Shown: in pieces, positions 45,701 through 58,300 of the stretch | How positions within the stretch are numbered: the stretch's first letter is position 1 | How the letters are laid out: each line of letters begins with the position of its first letter | Source: Owenia fusiformis | Lineage: Eukaryota > Annelida > Polychaeta > Sabellida > Oweniidae | DNA length: 64,000 bases | NCBI GenBank assembly: GCA_903813345.2 | Contig: CAIIXF020000004.1 | Coordinates: 7,151,525-7,215,524 of the forward strand | Direction of reading: 5' to 3' | Notes under the pieces: generated by a model | Told to the model about the DNA's origin: nothing | The model's input: only the letters and a program-made list of their open reading frames with translations | The model's database searches: none | Translations under genes and position numbers: made by a program

Positions 45701-47470
45701 CCGTAAAATTATTTTTACAAAGTTGTGTCCAACTCGTCTCTAGTCTCATAAAACACTGGTACTCACCTGGTTATTGAGACTTTACGTCCAAGGACTCCAA
45801 TAATAGAGAGAGAATTTGCTGAAGAGAGGAATTCTCACTCGATTATTGGAACTGATGGATATAATTGCTCGCCTCTGCCTAGATTTTCAGTAACTGGATG
45901 TTACTATTAGCATACTGGTAAAATATTTGGATACAAATTAAATCAACCTACTTCTTAATGAAAACTATGAAAATGAAAATTGCCTACAAGTTCATCCATT
46001 TTGTTATAAAGACGTATAACCAGGTTGGGGCCAGTGATAAAAGATACAAAAAGGGAGTAAGGTTAATCTTACTACAGACATTAATCATAAATACCTCCTG
46101 TACGATTTCCATTGAAGCATCAGTGACCTCCTTGGCGATCTGGATCTTGGTTGAGAGGATCTCTCTGAAGATCTCAGTCACCTCATTAACGAACTGTTGG
46201 TTCTCGCTCTTCTGTTCCTCGACATCTCGTTTGCCGATGACGACATCGACGAGACCTAAATGAATAGAAATATCGGTGTAATCTATTTTATAAGATAACG
46301 ATATCCAGATGTGCAAATGGGTCCAAACCTGAAAAATAATGTCCATCTATTGTTCGACGCATTTCGCTTTCTGTCCACGGGGTTGAGAAGAAGAAGATCT
46401 TGGACACTCTGCGATATCGGGTTATAAACGAAAACCTTTTAATTTTACACATTGCTTAGAGATAAAATTTAGCTAAATACAGTCGCAAAAAATCAAAAGC
46501 CTAACCCCTTGAATAGGAAAAGTGACTTTCAGTCACCACGAAAGATGGAAGCCCCTTGGCTGTCAGAGATTTGGATTGATAGAGGGAAATTTAGCGAACA
46601 TAGGAAAGACGACATATTCGCCTTGACAGCCAACCAATATTTTATGATTCCCGTCTTAAACGCATTAAAGTATGCACTTGATATACAGGTAGTTGATCAT
46701 TGGTGAACTTCAACTTTGTATAAATTTGGTGCTGAAAGAATTCGAAAGGCTTTACCTCCCATAGCTTTGTCCAGGATTGCTTCTCCCTTTTTGCCGAGGT
46801 CGTCTAGGAGATCGTTGAGCCATTTGCTGGTGGCATCTGTGGCTTTGCCAATGTTGTCTCCGATTGTGTTAACATCTAAAACAAAACATCAACGTTAAAC
46901 TCCTTTGCATTAGTCTGGGAATTTTTGGATAGTGTAACTGTGAATAGCCCCCCCCGGTATCTATTTATTTTATTTCAATTACAGTTCAAACTGTCTTATC
47001 CGAACCCCTCTGGGACCAGATAAAAGTGTTCGGATTAGTAGGTGTTCACATTTCAAGGTTTTATGAATATTTATGTCAGGTTTGAAAACATATTCTCAAT
47101 GAGAGGTGTTCGCATTAGAGAGGTGTTCGGATGTACATGTTTCACGTACATAGAAAGATTGGGTCAAAAATGGGCCGGAACACTAACATCAGCTGACTCA
47201 CATATACTCTTATTTGAAAAACAAATATGATCTCAGTGTTATGAGAAACAGGTAAAATAAGGTTTGTGGATTTATGAATGCATGTTCAATTCACAAATCG
47301 AGTCAAATGATGAAGGTTTTTATTATTTTTAGAGACATGGATATTACGATACAACATGCATTCATCTTACTTTTCTCGAGTTGAGCGAGTTTCTCCTCAG
47401 TGGTTAGCTCCTTGGTTTCGTCCTGGGCAAGGGCCCCTAGTACGAGCAATGACAGGATCAATAACTTCAT
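42791..47470 (-). CDS. Secreted helical protein with C-terminal VHL beta-like domain (10 coding exons, 400 aa)
   Basis: Minus-strand exons: 47470-47371, 46875-46756, 46255-46095, 45571-45493, 45008-44860, 44491-44384, 44026-43942, 43709-43602, 43300-43154, 42936-42791. They total 1203 nt and all phases agree. A signal peptide (MKLLILSLLVLGALA) starts the protein. Residues about 17-300 are rich in Lys, Glu, Asp and Ala with heptad-like hydrophobics, reading as amphipathic helices; related PHIDKIV and PHVDKIL segments lie in consecutive exons. Residues about 319-390 resemble the pVHL beta domain: FRNLS, VVLHWVDYQG, a L..G turn, then HPW. Trp337, His364 and Trp366 align with pVHL Trp88, His115 and Trp117; the Tyr98 position is not Tyr. 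Two Cys (307, 382) could pair. pVHL is cytosolic and binds hydroxyproline in HIF; a secreted relative with no alpha domain suggests a different role. Function unknown. Confidence 0.8.
42930..43085. repeat. Tandem duplication at the last intron's acceptor region
   Basis: GTTGCCTAAA...GACGAAAATAG, TCACGTGATGTGGTTT and CAATCAGAA occur twice (42931-42985 and 43029-43085). The first copy contains the real acceptor at 42937. Both keep an E-box CACGTG and an inverted CCAAT. Confidence 0.7.
44160..44400 (-). repeat. Degenerate tandem copies of an exon end and splice donor (VHL-like gene)
   Basis: The real exon end at 44384 (CTTGACGGTCATATCAAG|GTAAGGAATAC on minus, in two parts) is followed by about four diverged copies containing CCCCAAACTTG, ATCAAG and GTAAGGAATAC-type segments. 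Spacing is about 40-100 bp. Confidence 0.6.
44735..44779 (-). pseudogene. Possible decayed or optional exon in the VHL-like gene
   Basis: A good acceptor (TTTTCACAG) precedes an open frame (MDTVKTALEAAIL...) that fits the helical style of the neighbours. No donor GT is present before the frame ends at TAG. Flanking exons join in phase without it. Confidence 0.3.
45025..45275. repeat. Three tandem copies of an about 88-bp intronic unit
   Basis: The unit holds GATATTGTCATRGTGACAAC and CTTGTCTCAATTT, with TTTTCACAATCAT. Copies lie near 45060, 45130 and 45205, just past the exon at 45008-44860. Confidence 0.7.
45775..45830 (-). pseudogene. Decayed duplicate of exon 4 of the VHL-like gene
   Basis: On minus, an acceptor-like TCTCTTCAG is followed by ATTCTCTCT (as in exon 4, ILS...) and GGAGTCCTTGGACG. 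An in-frame TAA comes before a consensus donor (CAG|GTGAGTACC) at about 45774. Splicing it in would truncate the protein. Confidence 0.35.
46968..47150. mobile_element. CAGTAAAACCTGT-family fragment in intron 1 of the VHL-like gene
   Basis: AAACTGTCTTATCCGAACCCC and GTGTTCGGATTAGTAGGTG match the element at 27855. The small open frame here is incidental. Confidence 0.4.
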
Positions 47471-47985
47471 AGCTATAAGCAGAGAGGGTATACCCGTAAA
47501 TAAAAGCTTAGAAACATTTGAATATTAGTATAAGAAATAACTTCAGAAACAATACACTCGTACACATAAGGATACAAAGCCTCGAGAGTACCATGGGCGT
47601 AAATGTATTATGAGAATGTTTTGGAAGTGGGTCAATTAAAAATGCTAAAAAATATCCCAATATTTTTTAAAATACACATTCATATATTTACAGAAATAAA
47701 GTTTGAAACAAAATTTATCGATGTACCAGTTTGCAGTTTACTCTGAATTATTTTCGATTTGTACATGTACGGCTCAAAAGTGGACATTGAAACTCCAAGT
47801 TAAAATATCAAAATGATGAAAACGGGAACCAGCAACCGATCGGATCATACATAGAAACAGGAAAATAATCATTCTTCACAATCAAACCATGACTTAAAGG
47901 ACATCTCAATTCAATATTTTTCTTCAAGTTTTTTTTATCTAATTTTCATATTATATTTGCTGAAATGATGAACGCGTGCAATTAC

Positions 47986-48070
47986 CTGTGAGTTTGATTG
48001 TCCAATGTAGAATTGATGACACGTTTCTCCTTATGTACGTCTAAGCTCCAGATGGTGTTGTTATCTTATC
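47986..48070 (-). other. Candidate 5' non-coding exon of the VHL-like gene
   Basis: On minus, a donor (CACAG|GTAATTG) ends at 47986. An acceptor (GCTTATAG) lies two bases before the ATG at 47470, so an upstream untranslated exon must exist and this is the nearest good donor. The 5' boundary is a guess. 48071-48650 shows nothing recognisable. Confidence 0.3.
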
Positions 48071-48656
48071 ACAGAATTGGATCTTATCGTAAAGATAGAC
48101 GGAGGATGGAGTATCCCAAGATATGATATAGAAGTTTTGTAATTGTACAACACGAGGCCCAGATACGAATAATTTAAAATGGCACCAGGTATATTTATGT
48201 TATTTGACTTCATTTACTCCCTCTAGACACAAACTTGAAAACGTTGAACGAAAGATGCATAACACTGAAATTGGAGCAACTAATACGTTGAGGATCAAGA
48301 TGTGAAAGATGGGTATTACACCATAACGTGATTCTCATAATTATCACTAGGAACTTCATTCCCGGGTTTAGGGATGCAAGTGAGTGATGGGACCTATCAA
48401 CATGTTCGACGATGTACATGTACAGTACTTCTCTCGTCTTGATAAGAGTTTCAAGAAAATGGGTTGGCGTCACTCCTCGTGATACAGCCAATCACAATAA
48501 ACCGTTTCATCTGCTTTCCATTTCATTTTGATAAGGCATGATATTTTGTACAGCGATCTGTATTTCATCTGATCAGTTCTTGTTTCATCTAATGTGGGAG
48601 GGGGTATAAAGGGGTCATTTTTATGTAATGCCTACATTGACGAGGCTTAATCGCCC

Positions 48657-48800
48657 TAGTCACATTTGCTCTACGGCGGCCGTGACTTCACAAAGTCGAC
48701 ATAGAAAATCGACATCGTACTGCTTATCCATTTATTTCATATAATTATTTCTTTTGATTTTGGTAAGCTTAGGCCGTCGTACGGTTGCCGTAGATCAAAT
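48657..48800. mobile_element. Fragment of the AGTCACATTTG / CGGCCGT family
   Basis: AGTCACATTTGCTCTACGGC is followed by GGCCGTGAC and, at about 48770, GGCCGTCGTACGGTTGCCG. Same family as 2676-3053 and 9871. Confidence 0.45.
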
Positions 48801-49024
48801 GAAACTAAGGCAACATTAGTAAATAACCTTACAGAACAAAACTGTAACAGCTTATCTGCCATCTTTTGTTTTTTATTTACAATTTTATCTACAATTTTTT
48901 TACCAGAACCAATTTGTCCTTTTCCACATTTCATATATACAATAAATATCCTGCTTAATAAAGGTATATATATAGAATGCCTATATGATATATTACACCA
49001 TTTTCAAACAAGTAGTATGATCAC

Positions 49025-49300
49025 CTAAAGTTGCTATGGTGATACAGTTGCTAGGGTGACTCTGTTGTATCTAATTGACATCGACTCTGAGTTGCATGAC
49101 TGTCAATAGATCTATGTACTATAGTCTGAGGAGCAAAATGCTGGTTGCTATGGCAACAACTAAATGATTTGTGTAGGAATTATAGCAATTAATAAACCGG
49201 GGATATTTGTACTGTTGCTATGACAAGAGTTCAATGACTTGTTCAGGAGTTCTAGGCACTATTGTCTTAGGATCTGTGTACTCGTTGCTAGGGTCAACTA
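49025..49300. promoter_or_regulatory. Cluster of GTTGCTAYGG half-sites near the COG6 3' end
   Basis: GTTGCTATGG (about 49032), GTTGCTAGGG (49049), the full X-box-like GTTGCTATGGCAAC (49144-49157), GTTGCTATGA (about 49214) and GTTGCTAGGG (about 49286). The last two fall at or inside the COG6 coding end. It may be a diverged tandem repeat rather than a regulatory module. Confidence 0.3.
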
Positions 49301-52300
49301 TTGCATCATACATCTGTTTGTAAGCCTTACATAAGAGCTCTGTGGAGCTCTTTTTCACCATCTCTCTAAAATATAATCACAAAAAAATAAGTAAAATTGT
49401 AGATCATCTGCTACCTTTAAAAGCATGTTTTTTTGAAAGCGCATGTAAAAATAGATTTCAATAAATACATATTATTTACATGATACCAATCAATCTGTAA
49501 ACGAAATGAGTACGCAATTCACAATGACAAAATGTATATATTTCCTAAATGTTCCCTCATTATCCTCTTACAAAAAACATTAAAGCAATAATGAATTACA
49601 AAGGTATTATTTAACCCCTTGCTTACTACCCTTTGCATTTGTTCAACTTCGCAACTCAAAAGAGAGCTTCGTCTTCGGTAGTTTATGACTTGACTCTGCG
49701 CGCAGGGTACTTGCTTATTCAAGTTAAAGGAAAAATTCTCGTGGTTAAATTACTTCTTATACAGTTCTTTAGTCTGCTCGTCTAATAGTCAATAGAGTAA
49801 TACACACATTTTAAGACAAACCACTAAGAAGAATGAATATAATATGTTATTACATGTACATGTTATGTGTCTCACCTTAGTTTAGCTGCAGTCAGCAGCG
49901 CACATTGAGGCATATCAAGACTGTCAGGGGAGGCAAGGTAACTGTCAAATTTATTCTGAAATGTTCAGTAGTAATCAATGTCATTAAGGCTACAACAGAG
50001 CTTGTCTGTTCAGCAAAAATTATAACCATGTAACACTTGTTTTGTGCACATTATCAACCAACTATTATCTGGACACTTCACATTGGTATCAACATATTTC
50101 AAGCATAATCCATTTACTTTCTTTAAAATAAAACGAGTTATGATATTACTTTATGATGCCAGAAAGTAACATTTTGCTGAGTGAAGCGCATTTAAAGAAT
50201 CAAGAATCAAATCGCCATTTATCTGTTAAAAGAGCAATGTGATCAATAAATGTTTTTGACTAATCAGTGAAGATAATATGACAAGATAGAAGTTCATCTT
50301 CAAATGATGATAGGGTCTTGATACCATAAAAGCCTATTTCCCCCTTTATGTGTTCGAGAAACATATTTCCACTCACCATGGCTGACTTTACAGTAATAGG
50401 ATCCATGCCAGGGAGAACAGAGAGTGGCCCCTGTTTAGGCTGGTGCTGCTGTACCAATCCATACATTTGGGCCATATCTATACTGTTGAGAATGTATGAA
50501 GCTTGTTCACTGGTCAAGGTGTCTATGTGGGCGTCTATCTAAAATATAAAGAACCAAGTAAGACAGAGACTGGCCCTTGTTTAGACTGGTGCTGCTGTAC
50601 CAATCCATACATTTGGACCATATCTATACTGTTGAGAATGTAAGAAGCTTGTTCACTGGTCAAGGTGTCTATGTGGGCGTTTATCTAAAATAGTTGAAAC
50701 CAATTCATAAACTGTAATGCTATGACGTCTCTATTTGAAGTTGTTCACATTTCCATTTTAATTTCCAAGAGAAAAGGTTATCTTCGCGAAAGGAAACAAA
50801 CTTTTAATTTTGTGAACTGAGATCAATGTAAATATCTCTACGAATTCTCTTCTCTAATTCAACAATCTAGAAGAACATTCATTGTCCTTGAACTGACTGA
50901 CTGGGAAATAACCAGGACTTTCCTTGATGCCTCTATACCACACTGCCATCTTTAAATGAAGAGAAAATAATTTGTAACAAGTTTGCAATTAGGTCTTCTG
51001 TTGCTGAACTTAATAATAACATACATGTAGCGCAATAAACAACCGACAACAAATGTCTTCAAGACATTACATTGGTATTTTTCAATAATAATTTGCTTCT
51101 AATGTATGGATGAATGTCACAATTGAGTTTTTTTTATTATAAAAACCTTTAAACAGTACACTGGATGGGACACTGGATTGAATATTATTTGAGGAAATAA
51201 ATTAAAGAAACTGAAAATGCTTATTACCTGTGCTTGAAGCATCTCTAGTCTTTGGTCGGTGAACTCATACAGGGCTAGTGTGGTTTGCATATTATAGATG
51301 GCGTTCACCATGTATGTTGCCATATCAACGGTGTTTAGTTTACTGGCTGAGACGCTACACATTTGAATTAACGGATCAATCAAGCAAGACACTATCTGTG
51401 AGGAAAAAAGGAAAATGTATGATAAAGATTGATTTTAAAAGATCTTTTATAGTAAAAACTAAAGTGGAACACCCCTTTAAGTGGAACATTTTTCAAAGTC
51501 CTATAACTATTATCTTTGTGTTAAATGATAAGCTGTTTCATTTACACTTTTGAGAAGTAGGGTTTTACACAAGCTCTACTTTTCATAGTAAACAACAATC
51601 TTTATATTTGATTTATTATTGCAACTCAACTATCTGACTCTACTTAATACTTTTACATGTAAATTGACTAAAATATATATACTTAAACAGATTTAGTGCA
51701 GAACTGGCTTTAGTACAGTCTGACCTGGGAAAGATGCCATATAAACTTGCATGTAGTATTCATCAAAACACGTGGATTGTTGTCTACCAATGTAGTATTC
51801 ATCAAAACACGTGGATTGTTGTCTACCAATGAACAGTAAGTAAGCTGATTGACTGGGAGTATTTGACCATGATTGAGTATTCATAAAATATTCCTACAAC
51901 ATTCATATTCGATTTTGTTGTACTATATCTGTATCAAATTTCCTGTAAAATGATAAAATCTCTTCTCTTGAGAAGCTTTCGTGCAAAACTTTTTGAACGC
52001 CCCTAATACTTTGATGAAAACAGATATATTGTTTATATCTTCTGCACCATCTTAAAAAATGTACAAATCAAACTAAAAATTATCTAAATATCAGAAACAT
52101 ATCCCCAGGAACATACATGGGTAAAATCCTGCTGTCTTGCATCTAAGGTTACAACTGAAGAATCATGGGAAGACAACACCTCTTGTATTAGCTGTAGTGT
52201 TTGATGTAAAGAGGCAGTAGGACCTAAGTCAGCAGGTGGGAGTTCTACCTGAAAGACAAACAAGACACACAGAGATAAATATCAAACTCCAAAGAACAAA

Positions 52301-55300
52301 ATGGTCACCATGTAATTGACTCAGAATGTCCAATAAATTAAACTAGTATGTGGAGTCCATGGTACAGTCAGTTTTCCTCTCTGTGGAAGCATGGAAATTC
52401 TGTAAATCCATGGTGGAAGGGGATTTTGTGTATGTTCATTTGCATCAGTAATAAGACAGTAACCCTACTATCACACCAAACTAGTTCTCACTACGTTCTC
52501 GAAAACGGGCTTAAACTGTGCACGAACGGATTTGCCGTACTAAGAACCCACTAAGAACCGTTTGGGATCTGTTTACAAACTTCATGAAACTACTAGAACG
52601 AGGAGGTCCTCCAGCACTTAGAGCATGCTAAAAAAATTTCTGGTGATCGTCAAAACGTTGCCGAATCGGTTTCAAACTGTGTGCGAACTGAATGAACGTA
52701 GCTACAACGTTCTACGGTCTGTTTACGAACTTCATGGACTTTCCCGGACGGGGTATGTGATTTAGAATTTTGAATCGATTCAAAATTCGATGGCGACCAT
52801 ACCGTTCTGTAATCAGGTCATGATGACCTTCTAGACTAAGGGACGGTTTATACTACGTTGCACACCGACGTGGTGCGACCTGAACGAACTGCGAATGAGA
52901 TGGACGTATTGAGGACTGTTTATGAACGAAGTAGCTAATTATTTTAGACATATATCCCGACCGCAGCCAGATTGAGCCCGTTTTACATCATACTGTATGG
53001 ACAAAAATAATCTACATGGTCAGATCTAGTGAGACTCCGATTCTATGCATCGAGTTACTAGTAACTTACCTTTTCTAGTAGTTTGCCAGCATGGCAGTTG
53101 AGACTGTTATAGAACATCTTAGCACTTAAAGTAGACATTTCCTCAAGAGTTGACAGCAGTGAGGCATCTATCTTTGTAACAATTTGTCTGTAATAGAAAC
53201 CTTTAATAGAAACTGCTGGTAATAGAACCAATTGATACGATTGCAAAATAAACTTTTGACTCAATGTGTCTGCAACGGAAACTTATACAGACACCTAGGA
53301 TGTATTTTCTCTTCAATAGAAACCTATTATATACAATATGGCTGCAGTAGAAATCTGTTATACAATTTTCTGAAATAGAAACCCTCAATTTGTCTGCATT
53401 TAGAAAACTAAAGTACAACTAATAATATAGGTGGCTCTGAGAGGATTTTAAACCAAAGAATTTTCACTTTTATTTGGCTACTTTTTGAAACTGTATTTCA
53501 TTTACTTTTTATTTCTGAGAAAACATATGTAATTGCTATATCTTTCAAAAGCCCATGGTTATAGTAGTTACAATACAGTTACAGGTGTTTATGGAAACTT
53601 TACTTTTGTATTTACCATGTGGCATTTGAATTTGTAAAATAAGAGAGAATGACCAATTACACATATTTCGATGCATAGTTAGTGTAAAAAGATGGAAAAG
53701 ACACATAAAAATAACAATTACGGAGAAATTTAATAGTAAAACCCCCACATACTATAGCCATACTTACCCAATAGTATAATGATAGAACTTGAGTAAATTG
53801 GTAAGTTTGTACAGTACAACAGCCGCTGGTTCTGCCAGAAGCACCTGTTCTACACGGACCTAGAAACATGGATAGACTTTGAGTTAAGTCGAATATATTC
53901 TTTTTAGTTCCCAACTGAGTGAAAATGAATTGTTGCTGATTTCTTATGTGGTATTGTTTTCAGATTAAAAATTCACACAACACAATATTTTTCCTCAAAC
54001 ATTAGTTTTCACTTATTAATCAGGCTGTACAATTAATTACAGTAATGAATGGTAATGCGGCATTCTGATTGGTCAAAATCGAGTAATGCATGCCTACCTT
54101 GAATGGTCTACACACCCCCTCTGTTATATGGTTTAGTACATCTTGGATCTGTTCTTCCATAGCTACAAAAAGACAGCAATATTATCAGATGTCATATCTA
54201 ATAATTAACATGAGTGACATTTGGACTTTCTAAATTGGCATTTCAAACAATTGGCATATTTAAATATTTTCATGTTGAACAAATGGCATCTTAAAGAATT
54301 GGCATTAAAGAATTAGCAGATTCAATCAACAGAATTAAAATGATTTGATTTAAAAGAAATTCACAATTGATAAATATCTTTTGCAGGTTTTTCAATTTAC
54401 CCAAATCAGATGATTTTAATTCAAAGAGACAAAAATGAAACATATTACTGAATATATTGTTCAAATCCCAGGACAATATTTGATGGCTATGATGATCCCA
54501 GAATGAAACCATTTTGTGACAGATGTTAAAACGTACCATAGAATAACCATAACCATTAACCATAATAAAGGTTATAGACCATAGAAAGTATAAAGACTGT
54601 TATACCCAAAGTGGATTATACGCATTTAATGTACACGTTCGCAGTGTATTAAAACAAACAAGACATTAGCATATATACAAGGGTTGTTCAAAAAGTGTGT
54701 ATGCAATTGGACAAATTGTTATTCTAATCAAGCACTTGTAAGCTGTAAGCGTATGCATGATTTTACATACGTATTGGACTGCATAAAGAATCTATAAACA
54801 AACAACCCCCACATATAAACAATCAAAATGATCACCAAACAAAATCTCCAACAAACAATCAAATGGAAATTTCTGCATATTTCCGTAAAGTCCGTAAAAA
54901 TCATGTGATACTTCACCATGTTCCCTCTGCAATTTTGTTTTATTCATCGCTCTTCCACATACAGTAGATTTAATACTAATTTGACATGGAACATCAGTAC
55001 CTCCCCCTCTTTAATTAAGCAGATTGACGTCCAGGTTTTGTACAAAATGTTTCACAATTACAATCAATGTTTCTTAGCTTTTTACAAACATTACAAGGCA
55101 TTAACATGACAAAATGTCACCACCTAGTTGCTATAATCTGAAATCTCTAGTCAGATTTGAGACTCTGAGAACTTGTAAATTATTTTGAAAAAAATGGTCA
55201 ATTTGAAGCAAGTACCTTTTTGACCTTTTTTCGACCTCGAAAAGGTCATTGAAGGTCAAATCTCAAGTCTACAGTCTACAATCTATAATTTTTTTAAAAT

Positions 55301-58300
55301 TGGTCAATTTGAAGCAAGTTGAACTTATGAGAATGTGTAGATGATTTAGAAAAAATTGAAGTCAGTCTAAACAACAGGATTTGTGGATTTATTGGAAGTT
55401 GCAAGAATTTGTTATAGATGCCTTCCACAACCTGCCAACCACCGACCGCTACCCGCTGTCACAAAAAAACGAAGACCATAACAATATGTCATGTCATCAC
55501 TTTTTGGTGGTGACATAAAAAAGTATAACATACAACCTTTAATGGAGGAAGTCAGTATATCAATGTTAACCCAAACATGATTAATATTATGTCAGAGTCA
55601 GACAACTCTTAGATCTCCCCAAAAATATAAAAGAAAATTTGTTAAGTTTTTCACATTCCAAGTGATTTCATTTTGTAATTAGATTACTGCTAACAAAGCT
55701 AATATTAACTAGACCCCTTCCCCAAAACTTTATTAATAACATTTGTGGATATTCATAAATATACTAACAATGTCCCTAAACAGTAAATAAATGCTGATAA
55801 AGTCCTGATAAGATACAGTTACATGAATTGTACTGGACATTTTTTCCTTTCATTACCTCTATGGGTATCCACTCAAAATAAACAAATATTTATATGTAAA
55901 TAATACAATTACATTGGTGGCAAAAGTGTTAATAGAGATTTGACTATTGATTATAAAGGTAGGAACTTTTGTGCTTTGATTTAACCATTTTTATATTATA
56001 ATGGAATAGTGCAGATGTAAACAAGACATATTAATCAAAATCTAATCTAATACTAATACTCCAATACTCACGTAGTAATGTTGATCGTTTGAGTAGGGTT
56101 TGTAGGTGTTCCTTTTCTGAAGCGGAGGCCTGATGTAACCAAGCTAGCATGTCTCCCATATAGCGCAAAGGATCATGGGAGTGGAGCTCTATTGGTCTGG
56201 GAGTTCCTCCAGGGCCTATAACACAAGTTACACAATGCAATAATGCTAGGAATATATTAAGAGGAGGGAAAACCCCATGATTCAATTGATGACATACGAT
56301 TTCCTCCTTTGTGCACCTCCTTTCCCGGAAGTACGTACGTATATTTATACTTCCCTCCATCAAAGTTTTCAAATTGACCTAGTTTTAAACCAATCAACGA
56401 TCGACTTGCTAAACCTATCAGCGACGATGTCATCTCAATACTGATTTACATTATAAGTGTATGTCATCTTTGAACCCTGGGGTTTTTCCCCCTCATGAAT
56501 ATATTCAAATTTTTTGTTTCCATAATTTCAAATATCATTGGTTTTTATAATATAATTGTTGTCTGAGCAGAGTTTTTTCTTTACTTTGATACATCACATC
56601 TATGTAACTCAAATAAGAAATAAAAATAGAATGCTCATCAAAATGCTCATTAAAAATGCTATAATATTACCTCCACGAGTCAGTGCATCTATGAAACCCC
56701 TAACTACAGCGGTTCTCCTGGCAGTACCAAACTCATCCAATGTGTACCTGAATGCAAATCAAATACATGTATGGTCAAATCTGTACTGTGGAACATCTCT
56801 GTATTACTAAATGGAACTCCTCCATAAGTGGAACATTATTCAAAGATCTTTGACGCCTTGCCTTAATGTAAAATGAACCTCTACAAGTGGAACACTATTT
56901 AGAGGTTCCAGAAGTGTTCAGCTTTTTTAAACAGGTTTTACTGTACTGGATTGTAGTATATCGATGGAATGGTTAACTTCTTTTAAATGTTCCACTTATA
57001 GAGGTGTTCAACTTATACAGGTGTTCAACTTATCTTAAAGAGGTGTTCAACTTATAGAGGTGTTTCACTTTAAGGGATGATCCACTGTACAGGTTTTACT
57101 GGATATTAATCAGAATCAATTAAAAACTATTGATAGTGCAAGCAAACATGTTAAAAGGAAATTGTGTAAGTGTAAACCTTATTGGACAGAGCAATTAACT
57201 CTACTATGGAATGATATAAATGATTGCAGTTTAATTGAAAAACTGAACACGAGAAATGACTAAATAAACTAAACTAAACATAAAATATCAATTCAGCTGT
57301 GAGAAGTGGTTCAAATTATGTAAATACCTAAAGAGTACGGGTCTATCTTGAAGTGCCTGCATTGCTTGAGTGAGTTGTGATGTGATATCTGGAGAATCTC
57401 CACTGAGAGCTCTGCATTCATCTAAAATAACACCAACAACTTAAAAAATCAAGAAATATGCTATATAAAGATATATAAATATTGTAGCAATCATTTAGGG
57501 GTATTTTCCAAAAAACACATATACTTTACAGATCGGAGTAAACTTGTCTGATGTTCATCAATCTCCTATCAGCATTTCCCAGATTCAAGTTTTCTCAATT
57601 TACAGAAATATAGTTTTGTTTTTATCAATTTATACACAACTTTTTGTTTACATTCACATTTTCTCAAATATGACAAACGCATTCCATTAATTTAACATAT
57701 GAACAATCCTTACTCTGAGTCCACCTGTACAGGCGCTCATAGGCAGATTCTTGGTGAAGTGCCATGGTCTCCATGATCTCTAACCTGTCGAATATATAGA
57801 ACTTTATTTCAAATTCGAACATGACTGTATTCACGCCTTCCATAAACTGTAAACAAAGTCAACATTCCAACAGGGGTATATTCGCGAACAATGCCAATGG
57901 TGATATGTGTGATGTCATAACGGCGGACCGTAGTAATGGCGAACCATAATGAATATTCAAAACATTTCGTAATATAATATAATCGTAATATAGACCTCAG
58001 TTAGGGCTAGGCACACATACATTACAAACTTTCAGATTAGAGAGATGCTCAGATGTACCGGTTTTACTGTGTATTTATATTTTAATCATATCATAAAAAG
58101 AAAATTCTTAAAGGCACTATTTACTAAAAAACTAGGCCTTAATTTAATTTTGTGCATATTAATTACCCTGCAGTCTGCTGATTAGTCCTTAGTAAGACCT
58201 TACAGTCATTGTGGATCTGCTTCACTCTATCAAGGGAAGTGAAGAAATTCTGGAAATACATTAATTCATTTTTCAAATCATTTTTCATTTGCTTTATACC

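Noticed and set aside
48210-48491. 93-codon minus-strand frame upstream of the VHL-like gene
   Set aside because: No signal, domain or splice context; composition like the surrounding sequence.
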